Of a stretch of 64,000 nt of DNA, positions 26,091 to 35,390 are shown piece by piece. A program made the translations under genes and the position numbers. The DNA is taken from assembly GCA_019358835.1 (NCBI GenBank), contig JAHHIH010000015.1, positions 92,943 to 156,942 of the forward strand, given 5' to 3'. This stretch comes from Tildeniella torsiva UHER 1998/13D (GTDB taxonomy: Bacteria; Cyanobacteriota; Cyanobacteriia; Phormidesmidales; Phormidesmidaceae). The first letter of the stretch is position 1; each line of letters starts with the position of its first letter. The notes under the pieces were generated by a model that was not told where the DNA came from, made no database searches, and saw only the letters and a program-made list of their open reading frames with translations.

Positions 26091-26486
26091 CTAGGATAAA
26101 CCATCTGCCTGGGGCGATTCACCATAGGCCATGCTGTTAGCCTCGGCGTAACGCTCCATAAATCGCATGAGGCGATCCCAGTGATCGTCGCGATCGATGA
26201 CCAGAATGCATTCTACCCGTTTCAGGTCGTCGCCCTCGGGGCCACCAAAAATAAATCGAATCCCTTCTGGTTCGATGGCGATCGCCCCTTCCTCATCTAC
26301 CAGTTTGAGGGCCTTGGCAAAGCGGCTGCGAAAGCTCTGAAACTTCTCGATCGCCCGCAGGTGATTGAAGGTCAACAGCATTGTGCGGGTTCCCATCGCC
26401 GGATCTCGCCTTAAGCTGATGTTGTCAATGGTTTCGACAATGCCCTCATAAAATTCAACGGTGGGATGCTGATGCTGATGGGTCAT
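26091..26486 (-). CDS. psb28-2: Psb28-2-like photosystem II assembly factor
   Basis: 131 residues. The Psb28 fold is recognised by VEFYEGIVETIDNISLRR, then GTRTMLLTFNHLRAIEKFQS, FIFGGPEGDDLKRVECILVI and the hallmark WDRLMRFMERYAEANSMAYG. The GDDLKRVEC pattern and FGG fit Psb28-2 (slr1739 type) better than Psb28-1, on my recollection of the two groups. Psb28 proteins bind assembling PSII or CP47 complexes at the cytoplasmic face of thylakoids. It lies 12 bp downstream of the YugP-like protease gene on the same strand, probably one transcript. Confidence 0.88.
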   Translation of the reverse strand: MTHQHQHPTVEFYEGIVETIDNISLRRDPAMGTRTMLLTFNHLRAIEKFQSFRSRFAKALKLVDEEGAIAIEPEGIRFIFGGPEGDDLKRVECILVIDRDDHWDRLMRFMERYAEANSMAYGESPQADGLS

Positions 26487-26498
26487 GGCAGCACGGGT

Positions 26499-27182
26499 CT
26501 AGCGGCGGCGGTTGATCAAAATGATGTAGTACAGCAAATTGAGAAACGCGGTAAACGCTGTGGCTACATAGGTCAGAGCGGCGGCACCGAGCACGGCTCT
26601 CGCCCCCTTATGCTCTTCTCCCTGAAGAATACCCAGTTCATCGACCAAACGCAGAGCCCGGCGAGAGGCATCGAACTCCACAGGTAGCGTGACCACGTGA
26701 AACAGCAGCACCGTGGCAAAGAAAAGCACCCCCAGCCAGGCCAGGTTGAGAATGTTGAAAATTAGCCCTGCCATAATCAGCATTGGCCCCATGCGAGAGC
26801 CCAGATTGACCACAGGTACCAGGGCTGCCCGCAGGTTCATAAACTTGTAGCCCTCGACATCTTGCAGCACGTGGCCGCACTCGTGGGCCGCCACCGCCGC
26901 CGCCGATAGAGAACCTGAACCGTAGATCCCCTCGGAAAGGCGCACGGCCTTGGCTCGGGGGTCGTAGTGGTCGGTGAGTTCACCCGCCACAGGCTCAACT
27001 TTGACGTCGCGCACACCCTTTTTGGCCAAAATGGTTTGGGCCACCTGGGCTCCCGTCATCCCCATGGTGGACTGCACTTTGGAGTACTTGCGATAGGTGC
27101 CCTTGACCTTGTTCTGCGCCCAAAAGGTGAGAATGGCCGTAGGGATGGCAACCAGCAGAATGTAAATGGGGTCGAAGAACAT
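26499..27182 (-). CDS. Membrane zinc metallopeptidase, YugP family
   Basis: 227 residues. N-terminal membrane helix (DPIYILLVAIPTAILTFWA), a catalytic loop with AAHECGHVLQD (HExxH, about 117-121), two central helices (about 145-180) and a C-terminal helix (LTYVATAFTAFLNLLYYIIL). The third zinc ligand is probably in PVEFDASRRAL. This is the Zn_peptidase_2/YugP family, whose substrates are unknown. psb28-2 follows directly, so a membrane-protein quality-control link is possible but inferred. Confidence 0.9.
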   Translation of the reverse strand: MFFDPIYILLVAIPTAILTFWAQNKVKGTYRKYSKVQSTMGMTGAQVAQTILAKKGVRDVKVEPVAGELTDHYDPRAKAVRLSEGIYGSGSLSAAAVAAHECGHVLQDVEGYKFMNLRAALVPVVNLGSRMGPMLIMAGLIFNILNLAWLGVLFFATVLLFHVVTLPVEFDASRRALRLVDELGILQGEEHKGARAVLGAAALTYVATAFTAFLNLLYYIILINRRR

Positions 27183-27269
27183 GACCTGGCCAGAGTAAGG
27201 GTGACTGACAAACCGTATTTTGGGAATGATAGCAGCCGGGTTATAAGGATTCTCTAAGCTTTAAGGTGC

Positions 27270-27374
27270 TCCTAAGGATTGGGGGTGAGGGGTGGGGGAG
27301 TAAGGGAGTGAGGGGTAGGGAGTGAGGGTAGGGGGGTAGGGGGTAAGTTCCCTACCCCCTACCCCCCTACCCTC
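27270..27374. repeat. G-rich heptad repeats ending in a 22-bp perfect hairpin
   Basis: Tandem variants of GGGGTGA and GGGGTAG fill 27270-27345. The last part (27324-27345) forms a perfect 22-bp inverted repeat with 27353-27374 around a 7-nt loop. The right arm touches the stop codon of the RDD gene. It can act as a terminator for that gene, although no T-run follows. Low-complexity repeats of this kind are common between cyanobacterial genes. Confidence 0.75.
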
Positions 27375-28152
27375 AATTCTTTTGCTGATACGCAAAATAG
27401 AGCGCTTCTAAAAACGTATCGGCGGTCATCTCTGTTGGCAGTGCCTCTAGGGCGAGCTGATCTTTGAATCGGCGGGCGAGCTGGTCGCTGACTAGGGCTT
27501 TGGCTTTTGGGCTCATGGCCTGTCGCCGCTGCAAAAACTCGCGCACGGTGGCACAGTCATCGGGGGAGAGGCGGGTGATATCGACTAGGGCCAGCAGGTC
27601 TTTGCCGATCGCCTGCGATCGCTCTGCCACCCCGACCTCACCGTGGGTCACTGGGTCGGTCTGCACCACCAGGGTACCGGCCAGCCAGTCGCCCACCCGC
27701 TTCTCGGTTTTGCTCAGCAGCACGCAAAAGAAGCCGACAAAGAGAATGTCGTCGATGGGGCGCAGCAGCGATCGCAGGGTTGCTTGGGGCAATCGCTCGG
27801 GCTGGCCGTCGTCGCGAATGACGCGAATTTTGGCGTAGCGCTTGCCGGGGGTCTGGCCGTACCACCAGGTTTCAAACAGCGCAAAGTAGCCGATGTAGAG
27901 GGCAAAGGCGAGGACGGCTGCGATCGCCGTTATCCACAGCTGCACCGTCTCACTCGGAATCGTCAGCAGCGTATCCATTGCCAGCAGCCGCACCAGCAAA
28001 AAACTGTAGACCACGGCTAGCCCCGTCAGCCCCGCCCCTAAACACAGGTAGTCGAGGGCGATCGCCACTGCACGACTGCCCACCCCGGCAAGCACAAACT
28101 CTAGCTCAACGCTCTCGGGGGTGCGAATGGTGACGGTGTTGAAGAGGGGCAT
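27373..28152 (-). CDS. RDD family membrane protein
   Basis: 259 residues. The RDD domain covers about 20-165: VGSRAVAIALDYLCLGAGLT with the eponymous Arg and Asp, a helix near 65-105, and WYGQTPGKRYAKIRVIRDDG followed by LLRPIDDIL. It has three membrane helices. The cytoplasmic C-terminal 90 residues are helical (LSPDDCATVREFLQRRQAMS). RDD proteins are often encoded with SpoIIM and MoxR/DUF58 genes. Here a polytopic protein and a SpoIIM protein lie next to it. The function is unknown. Confidence 0.9.
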   Translation of the reverse strand: MPLFNTVTIRTPESVELEFVLAGVGSRAVAIALDYLCLGAGLTGLAVVYSFLLVRLLAMDTLLTIPSETVQLWITAIAAVLAFALYIGYFALFETWWYGQTPGKRYAKIRVIRDDGQPERLPQATLRSLLRPIDDILFVGFFCVLLSKTEKRVGDWLAGTLVVQTDPVTHGEVGVAERSQAIGKDLLALVDITRLSPDDCATVREFLQRRQAMSPKAKALVSDQLARRFKDQLALEALPTEMTADTFLEALYFAYQQKN

Positions 28153-28154
28153 GG

Positions 28155-28290
28155 GGAGTGGGGGATGGGGAAGGTGAGGAGGGTGAGGTAGGTGGGGAGG
28201 GTGAGTGGGAGTGTAAAGTTCAAAATTTCAAAATGCAAGATTCAAAGTTTTGAATTCTCAATTTTGAATTTTGAATTCATCCACTCCCCG
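28155..28290. repeat. G-rich heptads and TTTTGAATT palindromic repeats
   Basis: GGGGAGTG, GGGGATG and GGGTGAG units (28155-28215) are followed by AT-rich inverted segments made of TTCAAAATT and AATTTTGAATT (28216-28280). This is a dispersed-repeat type region between two same-strand genes. No coding potential is seen. Confidence 0.6.
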
Positions 28291-28319
28291 TCCTCACCCG
28301 TTGGGAAGTCGCTGCACGT

Positions 28320-29306
28320 TTATATCCCCTCATCAAGCCCCAGCCCGTCATCGTGGCGCAGAGCAAGATCTAGGCCTTCGCGGCGGCTGCGCAGGTCGTA
28401 GTAGAGGACGCCTTTGACCGCTTGCCAAAGGGGGAGTACAAATATGCTGCCTACTAGACTTAGCACCAGGCTGAGTACAGCGGTAATGCCATAGACCACA
28501 CCGTCGGCGGGCAGCAGCTCCAGCAAGATGCTGGGGACGTAGTTGGTCACCGAAAGAATCGGCAGCTGAATTAAAAACGTGGCCAGAAACACGACCTGAA
28601 TACGCAGAATTGAATCTTTAGTGAGTTCCCAACTGCGGCCCATGCTGCCGCCCGCATCGGATTGGGGCTCGATGGCGAGTACCACCTCAGAGATAAACAG
28701 CCGGGAGGCGATCCAAATCAGCGCGATCAGCAAAATTCCTAGGCCAATCAGCACCCCCAATAAAATGCCCATGACGCCGCCGACCGTTTCATTGATCAGC
28801 GCCGATAAAATACCTGCTGTTAAAAACCCAATGCTGCCTCCGGCGATTAGCGCCAGCAGTGCCGCCCCCAGGTAGGCAGCCACATAGGCCAGCAGCAGCA
28901 AAAAGCCTAGAAGTAAGAACTGCCCCAGGCGTGGAGCCACCTGGCGACGGGCATCCAACGCTGTTTCGGGCTGGTCAATCAACTCTCGAAACGACAGTCT
29001 GCCGATGACGCTGGAGAGGGCGTAATACTTGGCAGAGCCGTAGAGCAGCGGCGCAAACCCCACCAGCGCCCCGACCAGGCCGCCAATCACGGCACCCACA
29101 TCATTGCCGACCCCAGCGCCGATGCCGGCCAAAATTGCGATCGCCAGACCCATGCCCAAAATGCCAGCCACAAACCACAGGGTGGCCAGCGCTGCCAGAT
29201 TAAAGAACGTCTTGAATCGATCTTTGTAGAGCCGCAGCGCCGCGCTCACTACGTCACCAGGATTGAGGGGGCCGAGCTGGCTACCCTGCTGTGCAGATGG
29301 GGTCAT
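28320..29306 (-). CDS. Polytopic membrane protein, glycerophosphodiester-phosphodiesterase membrane-domain type
   Basis: 328 residues. N-terminal cytoplasmic start LGPLNPGDVVSAALRLYKDR is typical of the GPDPase membrane-domain/DUF975-like family. About six to seven membrane segments follow (about 33-58, 65-95, 130-160, 165-205, 240-262, 268-300). An amphipathic segment reads SMGRSWELTKDSILRIQVVF. It has no catalytic phosphodiesterase domain. It is divergent from the spoIIM gene and upstream of the RDD gene, forming a small envelope-protein group. The function is unknown. Confidence 0.8.
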   Translation of the reverse strand: MTPSAQQGSQLGPLNPGDVVSAALRLYKDRFKTFFNLAALATLWFVAGILGMGLAIAILAGIGAGVGNDVGAVIGGLVGALVGFAPLLYGSAKYYALSSVIGRLSFRELIDQPETALDARRQVAPRLGQFLLLGFLLLLAYVAAYLGAALLALIAGGSIGFLTAGILSALINETVGGVMGILLGVLIGLGILLIALIWIASRLFISEVVLAIEPQSDAGGSMGRSWELTKDSILRIQVVFLATFLIQLPILSVTNYVPSILLELLPADGVVYGITAVLSLVLSLVGSIFVLPLWQAVKGVLYYDLRSRREGLDLALRHDDGLGLDEGI

Positions 29307-29401
29307 CGGCTCCGTCTCCTAGAGGTTCTAAAACGGTGTGCGTTCATTTCGAGGTTAGCCTACACTTCTGAATAGAATGCCCGTTTTTCTGGCTTTGCTT
29401 C

Positions 29402-30406
29402 ATGAATATTCAGCGTTGGATGGCCCGGCGAGAAGCCAGCTGGCGACAGCTCGAAACCCTGCTCACCCAGGCTGAGAAAAGCGGGCTTAGGTCGCTCTCT
29501 GCGATCGAGGTGCGGCAGATGGCCAGCCTCTACCGGTCAGTTTCGGCAGATTTGGCTCGGGCCAAGGGACATGGCGTGGGTCAGGCTGTCATCAAAGATT
29601 TGCAGCGACTCACCAGCCGCAGCTACAGCCAAATTTACCAAGGCTCTCGCCGCCAAGAGTGGCAAGCACTCTGGGATTTCTACCGCTACGGCTTTCCGTC
29701 GGTGGTGCAGCGGAGTTGGGCCTATATAGCCGTGGCGACGGGGTTGTTTGCGATCGGTGGGCTGGTGGGGTGGTGGTTTGCCTGGCAAGATCCGGCTTTT
29801 TTAACGCTGGTGCTGGGCCAGGAGTTTGTCGAAGAGGTCAAAACCAGCCAGGAGTTGTGGACGGTTTCCATCATGGGCATTGAGCCTGTGGCCTCTAGCG
29901 GCATCATGATCAACAACATCGGCGTTTCCCTGCGGGCGCTGGTGGGGGGCGTCACAATGTTTATGCCTGAGGTACCGCTAGTGACGCCGCCAGGGGCGTT
30001 TACGGTATTTATGCTGGTGTTTAACGGGGTGATGATTGGCTGCGTCGGCGTGCTGGTGGCCCAGGCCAACCTAGCCTACGACCTCTGGGCCTTTGTGTTC
30101 CCCCACGGGGCGCTAGAGCTACCGGCTATTTTTATGGCTGGGGGCGGCGGGCTGCTGCTGGCCCGAGGCATTTTGCTGCCCGGCCCCTACCGCCGCATTG
30201 ATGCGCTGAAATTATACGGGCTGCAGGCCGCTCAACTGCTCTACGGTATCATCCCTATGCTGGTGATTGCGGGGCTAATTGAAGGGTTTTTCTCTCCCCA
30301 GACCTGGATCCCTAACGAGTTCAAATACATTGCAGGAATAGTCATCTTCATTGCCCTAGTGCAGTACTGTCGCACACAGCGTCCGACAAAGAGCTTAATT
30401 GTGTGA
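29402..30406 (+). CDS. SpoIIM (stage II sporulation protein M) family membrane protein
   Basis: 334 residues. The cytoplasmic N-terminal part (1-100) is helical (WRQLETLLTQAEKSGLRSLS). Then come five to six membrane helices from about 105 to 325, with the SpoIIM-domain loop SGIMINNIGVSLRALVGGVT, followed by FPHGALELPAIFMAGGGGLL. The family is widespread in non-sporulating bacteria. Together with the divergent RDD and polytopic genes it resembles modules found near MoxR/DUF58 genes. Its role in cyanobacteria is unknown. Confidence 0.9.
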   Translation: MNIQRWMARREASWRQLETLLTQAEKSGLRSLSAIEVRQMASLYRSVSADLARAKGHGVGQAVIKDLQRLTSRSYSQIYQGSRRQEWQALWDFYRYGFPSVVQRSWAYIAVATGLFAIGGLVGWWFAWQDPAFLTLVLGQEFVEEVKTSQELWTVSIMGIEPVASSGIMINNIGVSLRALVGGVTMFMPEVPLVTPPGAFTVFMLVFNGVMIGCVGVLVAQANLAYDLWAFVFPHGALELPAIFMAGGGGLLLARGILLPGPYRRIDALKLYGLQAAQLLYGIIPMLVIAGLIEGFFSPQTWIPNEFKYIAGIVIFIALVQYCRTQRPTKSLIV

Positions 30407-30580
30407 ATACCAGACAACGCGCAATACCCTGAGATACAGCAATTCAGTGAGTTACGAAGACCCCAGAGCGGAGTGGTCAATCTGAGGGGCCATCGCTAAA
30501 AGTGGTCTATCTGTCAGAGCGATCGCGAAGCTTATGACTACAATAGGGCAGTATTTCGGTTGGGCTTATTGCCGCTTGCC

Positions 30581-32839
30581 ATGTCGCCCTCACCTCCATC
30601 TCCGCCGCGCACTCTGCTCAAAACCGTTACCCAGGCCTTTCAGGCCGTGCAAGCCAAGGTTGACTTTGGCAAGCTGGCGGTCAAGCCAGGCGCTCGCGCT
30701 GCCGAGCTAGAGGTCACGGTCAACGGCAAACCCACCACCTATCCCCTGCTGGGCGAGCACTACATCATGGGGCGCAGCACCTCCCAGTGCGATATTGTGG
30801 CCCCCAGCCCCATCGTCAGCCAGGTGCACGCCACTCTCACCCGCGACACCAACCGCCCCAGTCAGCCCTTCGTCATGAAGGATCGCAACTCTACCAACGG
30901 CATTTACCGGGGCAAAAAGCGGCTCACCCAGGCGGTGATGAACCACGGCGATGTCTACACCCTCGGCCCGCCGGAGCTAGAGGATGCCGTCAAGCTGCGG
31001 TTTAGCGAGCCGCCCCCCTGGTACGTCAAAACCGCCCGTTATACCCTCTACGGCTTCACCGGCCTCTCGCTAGCCGTGGGTGCCTGGATCGTTGGGGTAG
31101 AGTGGCCCAAGATCCCCATGCGGCCTCTGCCCGACTCGGTGCAGGGGCCGGTCGTCGTCTACGGCGAAGAGAATGGTGCCGCCGTGCCCCTGCGCGAGCA
31201 GCAAACCCAAACTCACCAAGAACTGCGCCGCATGGGCGACTTTTCGCCCTACCTGCCCCAGGCGCTAATTGCGTCTGAAGATACGCGCTACTACTGGCAC
31301 CTGGGGGTGGACCCCCTCGGCATTGCGCGCGCCGTGCTGATCAATGTGCAGGATGGGTCGATTCGCCAGGGGGGCAGCACGATTACCCAGCAGCTGGCCC
31401 GCAGCGTCTACCGCGAGTATACCGGCACCGACGATTCGGCGGGGCGCAAAATTCGCGAGGCGATTACGGCCCTTAAGCTGGAGACGTTTTACAGCAAAAA
31501 TTACCTGCTGCTCACCTACCTCAACCGGGTTTACTTGGGCGAAAACCTCTACGGCTTTGAGGATGCCGCTCAGTTTTACTTCGACAAGCCCGCCAGCGAG
31601 CTTACCCTGTCGGAATCGGCGACGCTGGTAGGCATTTTGCCTGGCCCCAACGCCTTTAACCCGGTGCAAAACTACGATGCGGCGGTGTCTTACCGCGATC
31701 GCGTCCTCGATCGCATGGTGGCTCTGGGCATGGTTAGCCAAGAAGAGGCACGGCGGGCGCGGCGATCGCGCATTGAGATTAGCCCCGATGCCACCCGCCA
31801 GCTTCAGAGCACCCGCGCCCCCTACTTCTACAGCTACGTCTTTGAAGAACTCGACAACGTGCTGGGCACCTCCCTGGCGCGGGAGGGCAACTTTTATGTG
31901 GAAACCAGCGTTGACTTAGATCTTCAGACGGCGGCAGAAGAGGCCCTCAGTCAGGATGTCGCCACCCAGGGAGCCGCCCTGGCCTATTCCCAAGGGGCGG
32001 TGGTTACCCTCGAAACCAGCACCGGGGCCATTCGCGCCCTGGTGGGGGGCGTAGACTACGCCCAGAGCCAGTTCAATCGAGCCTCCCAGGCGCTGCGCCA
32101 GCCCGGCTCAACCTTTAAGCTGTTTGCCTACGGAGCCGCCCTAGAGCAGAGCATTTCTCCAGGGCAATCGTTCTCATGTGCGCCCATGAACTGGAACGGC
32201 CAGCAGTTTGCGGGTTGCCGATCGGGCTCGGCCCCGCTGGATATGTATGCCGGGATGGCCCGCTCTGAGAACGTGGTGGCCCTGCGCATTGCCCAGGAGG
32301 CGGGGCTGCGCAACGTCATCAACGTCGCCCAGCGCCTGGGCATCGAGTCTGAGCTGGTGGCCTCGCCGGGGCTCACCCTGGGCGAAAGTGTCGTCACCCC
32401 GATGGAAATCACCGGCTCCTTTGCTGCCGTGGGCAACAACGGCGTGTGGAACCGACCCCATGGTGTTTTGCGGGTGCTCGACAGCAGCGACTGCACCGAC
32501 CCCAGCGACATCAACACCTGCCGCGTGATCTATGAGTTTGGCCAGGCCGGAGACGCCGATCGCCGAGCGATCGACCCCAGCATTGCCAGTACTCTCACTG
32601 GGCTGATGCAGGGCGTGGTGCAGGGCGGCACAGGCCGCAGCGCCTTTTTGGGCCTGGGGGAAGCGGGCAAAACCGGCACCACTGACGACAACCGCGATCT
32701 CTGGTTTATAGGCTTTGTGCCAGGGCGCGATCTCACTACAGGCGTGTGGCTGGGCAATGACGACAACACCTCCACGGCGGGCAGCAGCGGCCAGGCGGCG
32801 GCGGTGTGGGGCAACTACATGCGGCAGGTCGTGCAGTAA
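30581..32839 (+). CDS. Class A penicillin-binding protein (PBP1A type) with N-terminal FHA domain
   Basis: 752 residues from MSPSPPSPPRTLLK (a TTG seven codons earlier is possible). The FHA domain covers about 45-130: YIMGRSTSQCDI, SQVHATLTRD and KDRNSTNGIYR, which together form the phosphothreonine-binding loops. One membrane helix at about 160-180. GT51 transglycosylase: EDTRYYWHLGVDPLG and GGSTITQQLAR. Transpeptidase: GSTFKLF (active Ser, SxxK), SEN and GKTGTT. It polymerises and cross-links peptidoglycan. The FHA domain suggests control by Ser/Thr kinases. The following glgX gene is 186 bp away and unrelated. Confidence 0.93.
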   Translation: MSPSPPSPPRTLLKTVTQAFQAVQAKVDFGKLAVKPGARAAELEVTVNGKPTTYPLLGEHYIMGRSTSQCDIVAPSPIVSQVHATLTRDTNRPSQPFVMKDRNSTNGIYRGKKRLTQAVMNHGDVYTLGPPELEDAVKLRFSEPPPWYVKTARYTLYGFTGLSLAVGAWIVGVEWPKIPMRPLPDSVQGPVVVYGEENGAAVPLREQQTQTHQELRRMGDFSPYLPQALIASEDTRYYWHLGVDPLGIARAVLINVQDGSIRQGGSTITQQLARSVYREYTGTDDSAGRKIREAITALKLETFYSKNYLLLTYLNRVYLGENLYGFEDAAQFYFDKPASELTLSESATLVGILPGPNAFNPVQNYDAAVSYRDRVLDRMVALGMVSQEEARRARRSRIEISPDATRQLQSTRAPYFYSYVFEELDNVLGTSLAREGNFYVETSVDLDLQTAAEEALSQDVATQGAALAYSQGAVVTLETSTGAIRALVGGVDYAQSQFNRASQALRQPGSTFKLFAYGAALEQSISPGQSFSCAPMNWNGQQFAGCRSGSAPLDMYAGMARSENVVALRIAQEAGLRNVINVAQRLGIESELVASPGLTLGESVVTPMEITGSFAAVGNNGVWNRPHGVLRVLDSSDCTDPSDINTCRVIYEFGQAGDADRRAIDPSIASTLTGLMQGVVQGGTGRSAFLGLGEAGKTGTTDDNRDLWFIGFVPGRDLTTGVWLGNDDNTSTAGSSGQAAAVWGNYMRQVVQ

Positions 32840-33025
32840 CTCATTAAAGCTATAGCTCCAAGCGTTTTGCGTAGCTTAAGGCCATCGGCTTGTTGTCCTT
32901 CCCTAGATAGATTCCCAGCGGCAAAGACTTTGCTACTTTTTTAGCATCTTCTAATACATTGTTAAGAAGTCAGCTTGAGATAGCCTGGTCCCCAATTAAA
33001 CGTATGGGGAAGAGGCTGCTTGGCT

Positions 33026-35197
33026 ATGTCCAAAAACCTGAGTTCTGCTCCATACCGTTCTTCCCCTATGCACGTTGCAGTTTGGCCCGGCGATGTTTAC
33101 CCCCTGGGTGCCCATTGGGACTACAAAGGCACCAACTTCGCCTTATTCTCTGAGCATGCAACAGCGGTTGAGCTTTGCCTCTTCGATAAAGACGGCACTG
33201 AAACCCGCATTCCCCTCACCGAGGTCAGCAATTTTGTCTGGCACGGCTACCTGCCCGGTATTGGCCCCGGCCAAGAGTATGGCTACCGGGTACACGGCCC
33301 CTATGCCCCCGAAGAAGGCCACCGCTTCAACCCCAACAAACTGCTGATCGACCCCTACGCCAAAGCGATTTCGGGGGAAGTAGGGAGCGGGCCAGAAATC
33401 TTTGGCTACGACTGGGAAAGCCCCGATGAAGATCTCTCCTTTTCAGACCTGGACAGTGCGGCCCTAATGCCCAAGTCGGTTGTCGTCGATGAAACCTTTG
33501 ACTGGGAAGACGATACCCTACTGCGCACCCCCTGGCACGAAACCGTCATCTACGAAGTGCATGTCAAAGGGTTTACCAAACAGCATCCCGATATCCCTGA
33601 GGAACTGCGGGGTACCTATGCAGGCATGGCTCACCCCGTTGCCATTGAGCATTTGCAGCGGCTGGGCATCAGCGCCGTTGAGCTGATGCCGATTCACCAC
33701 TTTCTCTCGCGCCCTGGCCACCTGGTTGATAAAAACCTGCGCAACTACTGGGGCTACGACTCGATCAACTTCTTCGCGCCCTTCTCCGGCTACAGCTCTG
33801 GCGATGCTTTGGGGGATGAGGTCAGAGAATTCAAAGAAATGGTGAAAGCCCTTCACAAGGCGGGCATTGAGGTAATTCTCGACGTGGTGTATAACCACAC
33901 CGGAGAGGGCAACCACATGGGGCCAACTCTTTCGCTGCGCGGGGTTGACAACGTCAGCTACTACCGTCTGGTAGAAGACGACCCGCGCTACTACATGGAT
34001 TTCACCGGTTGCGGCAACTCGCTGCACATGCGCAGCCCCCAGGTGCTAAAGCTGATTATGGACAGCCTGCGCTACTGGGTGGGCGAAATGCATGTGGATG
34101 GCTTTCGGTTTGATTTGGCGTCGGCCCTGGCGCGAGAACTGTACGACGTCGATCGCCTATCGGCCTTTTTTGACCTGATTCACCAAGACCCGCTGCTAGC
34201 GGGAGTCAAGCTGATTGCTGAACCCTGGGATGTGGGCATGGGCGGCTACCAGGTGGGCAACTTCCCTGTCAACTGGTCGGAATGGAATGGCATCTACCGC
34301 GATACGGTGCGCGATTTTTGGCGCGGTCAGGATGAAACGCTGGGCGAGTTTGCCTATCGCCTCACTGGCAGCCCCGATCTCTACTTTCAAATGAATGGGC
34401 GGCAGCCCAACGCCAGCATTAACTTCATTACCGCCCACGACGGGTTTACGCTCAACGACCTGGTGAGCTACAACGACAAGCACAACGAAGCTAACGGCGA
34501 AAACAGCCAGGACGGGGAAAGCAACAACTCTTCCTGGAACTGTGGCGTGGAAGGGCCAACCGATGACCCGGAGGTTTTGCAACTGCGCGAGCAGCAGCGC
34601 CGCAACTTTTTGACTACCCTGATGCTGTCGCAGGGAGTACCGATGATTTTGGGCGGCGACGAAATTGGCCGCACCCAGGGGGGCAACAACAACGCCTACT
34701 GCCAAGATAATGACGTCTCCTGGTTTGACTGGAACCTGCCCAAGGGCAACGAAGATCTGATCAATTTTTGCCGAGAGCTGATCTTTTTCCGACGGCAGCA
34801 CCCGGTGTTTCGGCGGCGTAAGTGGTTTCAGGGGCAGGCTATTCACGGCTCTGGGGTGACCGATATTAGCTGGCACAACCCCGACGGCAACGACATGACC
34901 CAGGAACAGTGGGAAATTGGCTACATCAAATCGATCGCAGTTTTTCTCAACGGCGATAAGATCCCCAGCCCTGGAAAACAAGGGGAGCGCATCAGCGACA
35001 ACGACTTTTTAATGTTTTTCAATGCCCACTACGAGGCGATTGACTTTAAGCTGGCTGAGCTATTTCAACCCTATGAGTGGTCAGTAGTGATTGATACCAC
35101 AGAGCCACGGTTTGCTACTGAGAAACGGCTGGTTATGGGCGATAACATTACTCCGGTAGCGGCGCGATCGCTCATGGTCTTGCAGCGGCTAATTTAA
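33026..35197 (+). CDS. glgX: Glycogen debranching enzyme GlgX (isoamylase type)
   Basis: About 723 residues from [12 protein letters not shown], with GAAGAGG upstream. An N-terminal CBM48 domain (about 15-120) precedes a GH13 barrel: DVVYNHT (region I), DGFRFDLAS (region II, nucleophile Asp), LIAEPWD (region III, general acid Glu) and [12 protein letters not shown] (region IV). The [20 protein letters not shown] segment is a GlgX mark. It hydrolyses alpha-1,6 branches of limit glycogen during night-time breakdown. Confidence 0.96.
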   Translation: MSKNLSSAPYRSSPMHVAVWPGDVYPLGAHWDYKGTNFALFSEHATAVELCLFDKDGTETRIPLTEVSNFVWHGYLPGIGPGQEYGYRVHGPYAPEEGHRFNPNKLLIDPYAKAISGEVGSGPEIFGYDWESPDEDLSFSDLDSAALMPKSVVVDETFDWEDDTLLRTPWHETVIYEVHVKGFTKQHPDIPEELRGTYAGMAHPVAIEHLQRLGISAVELMPIHHFLSRPGHLVDKNLRNYWGYDSINFFAPFSGYSSGDALGDEVREFKEMVKALHKAGIEVILDVVYNHTGEGNHMGPTLSLRGVDNVSYYRLVEDDPRYYMDFTGCGNSLHMRSPQVLKLIMDSLRYWVGEMHVDGFRFDLASALARELYDVDRLSAFFDLIHQDPLLAGVKLIAEPWDVGMGGYQVGNFPVNWSEWNGIYRDTVRDFWRGQDETLGEFAYRLTGSPDLYFQMNGRQPNASINFITAHDGFTLNDLVSYNDKHNEANGENSQDGESNNSSWNCGVEGPTDDPEVLQLREQQRRNFLTTLMLSQGVPMILGGDEIGRTQGGNNNAYCQDNDVSWFDWNLPKGNEDLINFCRELIFFRRQHPVFRRRKWFQGQAIHGSGVTDISWHNPDGNDMTQEQWEIGYIKSIAVFLNGDKIPSPGKQGERISDNDFLMFFNAHYEAIDFKLAELFQPYEWSVVIDTTEPRFATEKRLVMGDNITPVAARSLMVLQRLI

Positions 35198-35204
35198 CCA
35201 CTCT

Positions 35205-35390
35205 TACCCCCCCCTTTTTAAGGGGGCAGGGGGGATCAGCCGGTTACTCAAGCTACAGCGACTCACTTTTCAAACGCCCTTTAATGGGGGCAGGGGGGAT
35301 CTCTACCACGCCGCAGGGCGAAGATCCCCCGCTACGCAGCCCCTTAAAAAGGGGGCTTTCAAGCCCCCTCGCTGTTCCCCCCTTTTTATT
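35205..35390. repeat. Palindromic MITE-like repeat between glgX and topoisomerase IB
   Basis: The gap contains two direct copies of TGGGGGCAGGGGGGATC-like sequence (about 35222-35236 and 35285-35300). An inverted version (GATCCCCCGCTACGCAG, 35324 onward) follows, and the ends pair: CCCCCCTTTTTAAGGGGG at the left, CCCCTTAAAAAGGGGGCTTT and CCCCCCTTTTT at the right. A strong multi-stem structure results. It has the organisation of dispersed cyanobacterial intergenic repeats. It may also terminate both convergent genes. Confidence 0.7.

Noticed and set aside
27270..27374. Possible CRISPR-like array in the G-rich repeat
   Set aside because: The units are degenerate heptamers without spacers, so this is a low-complexity repeat.
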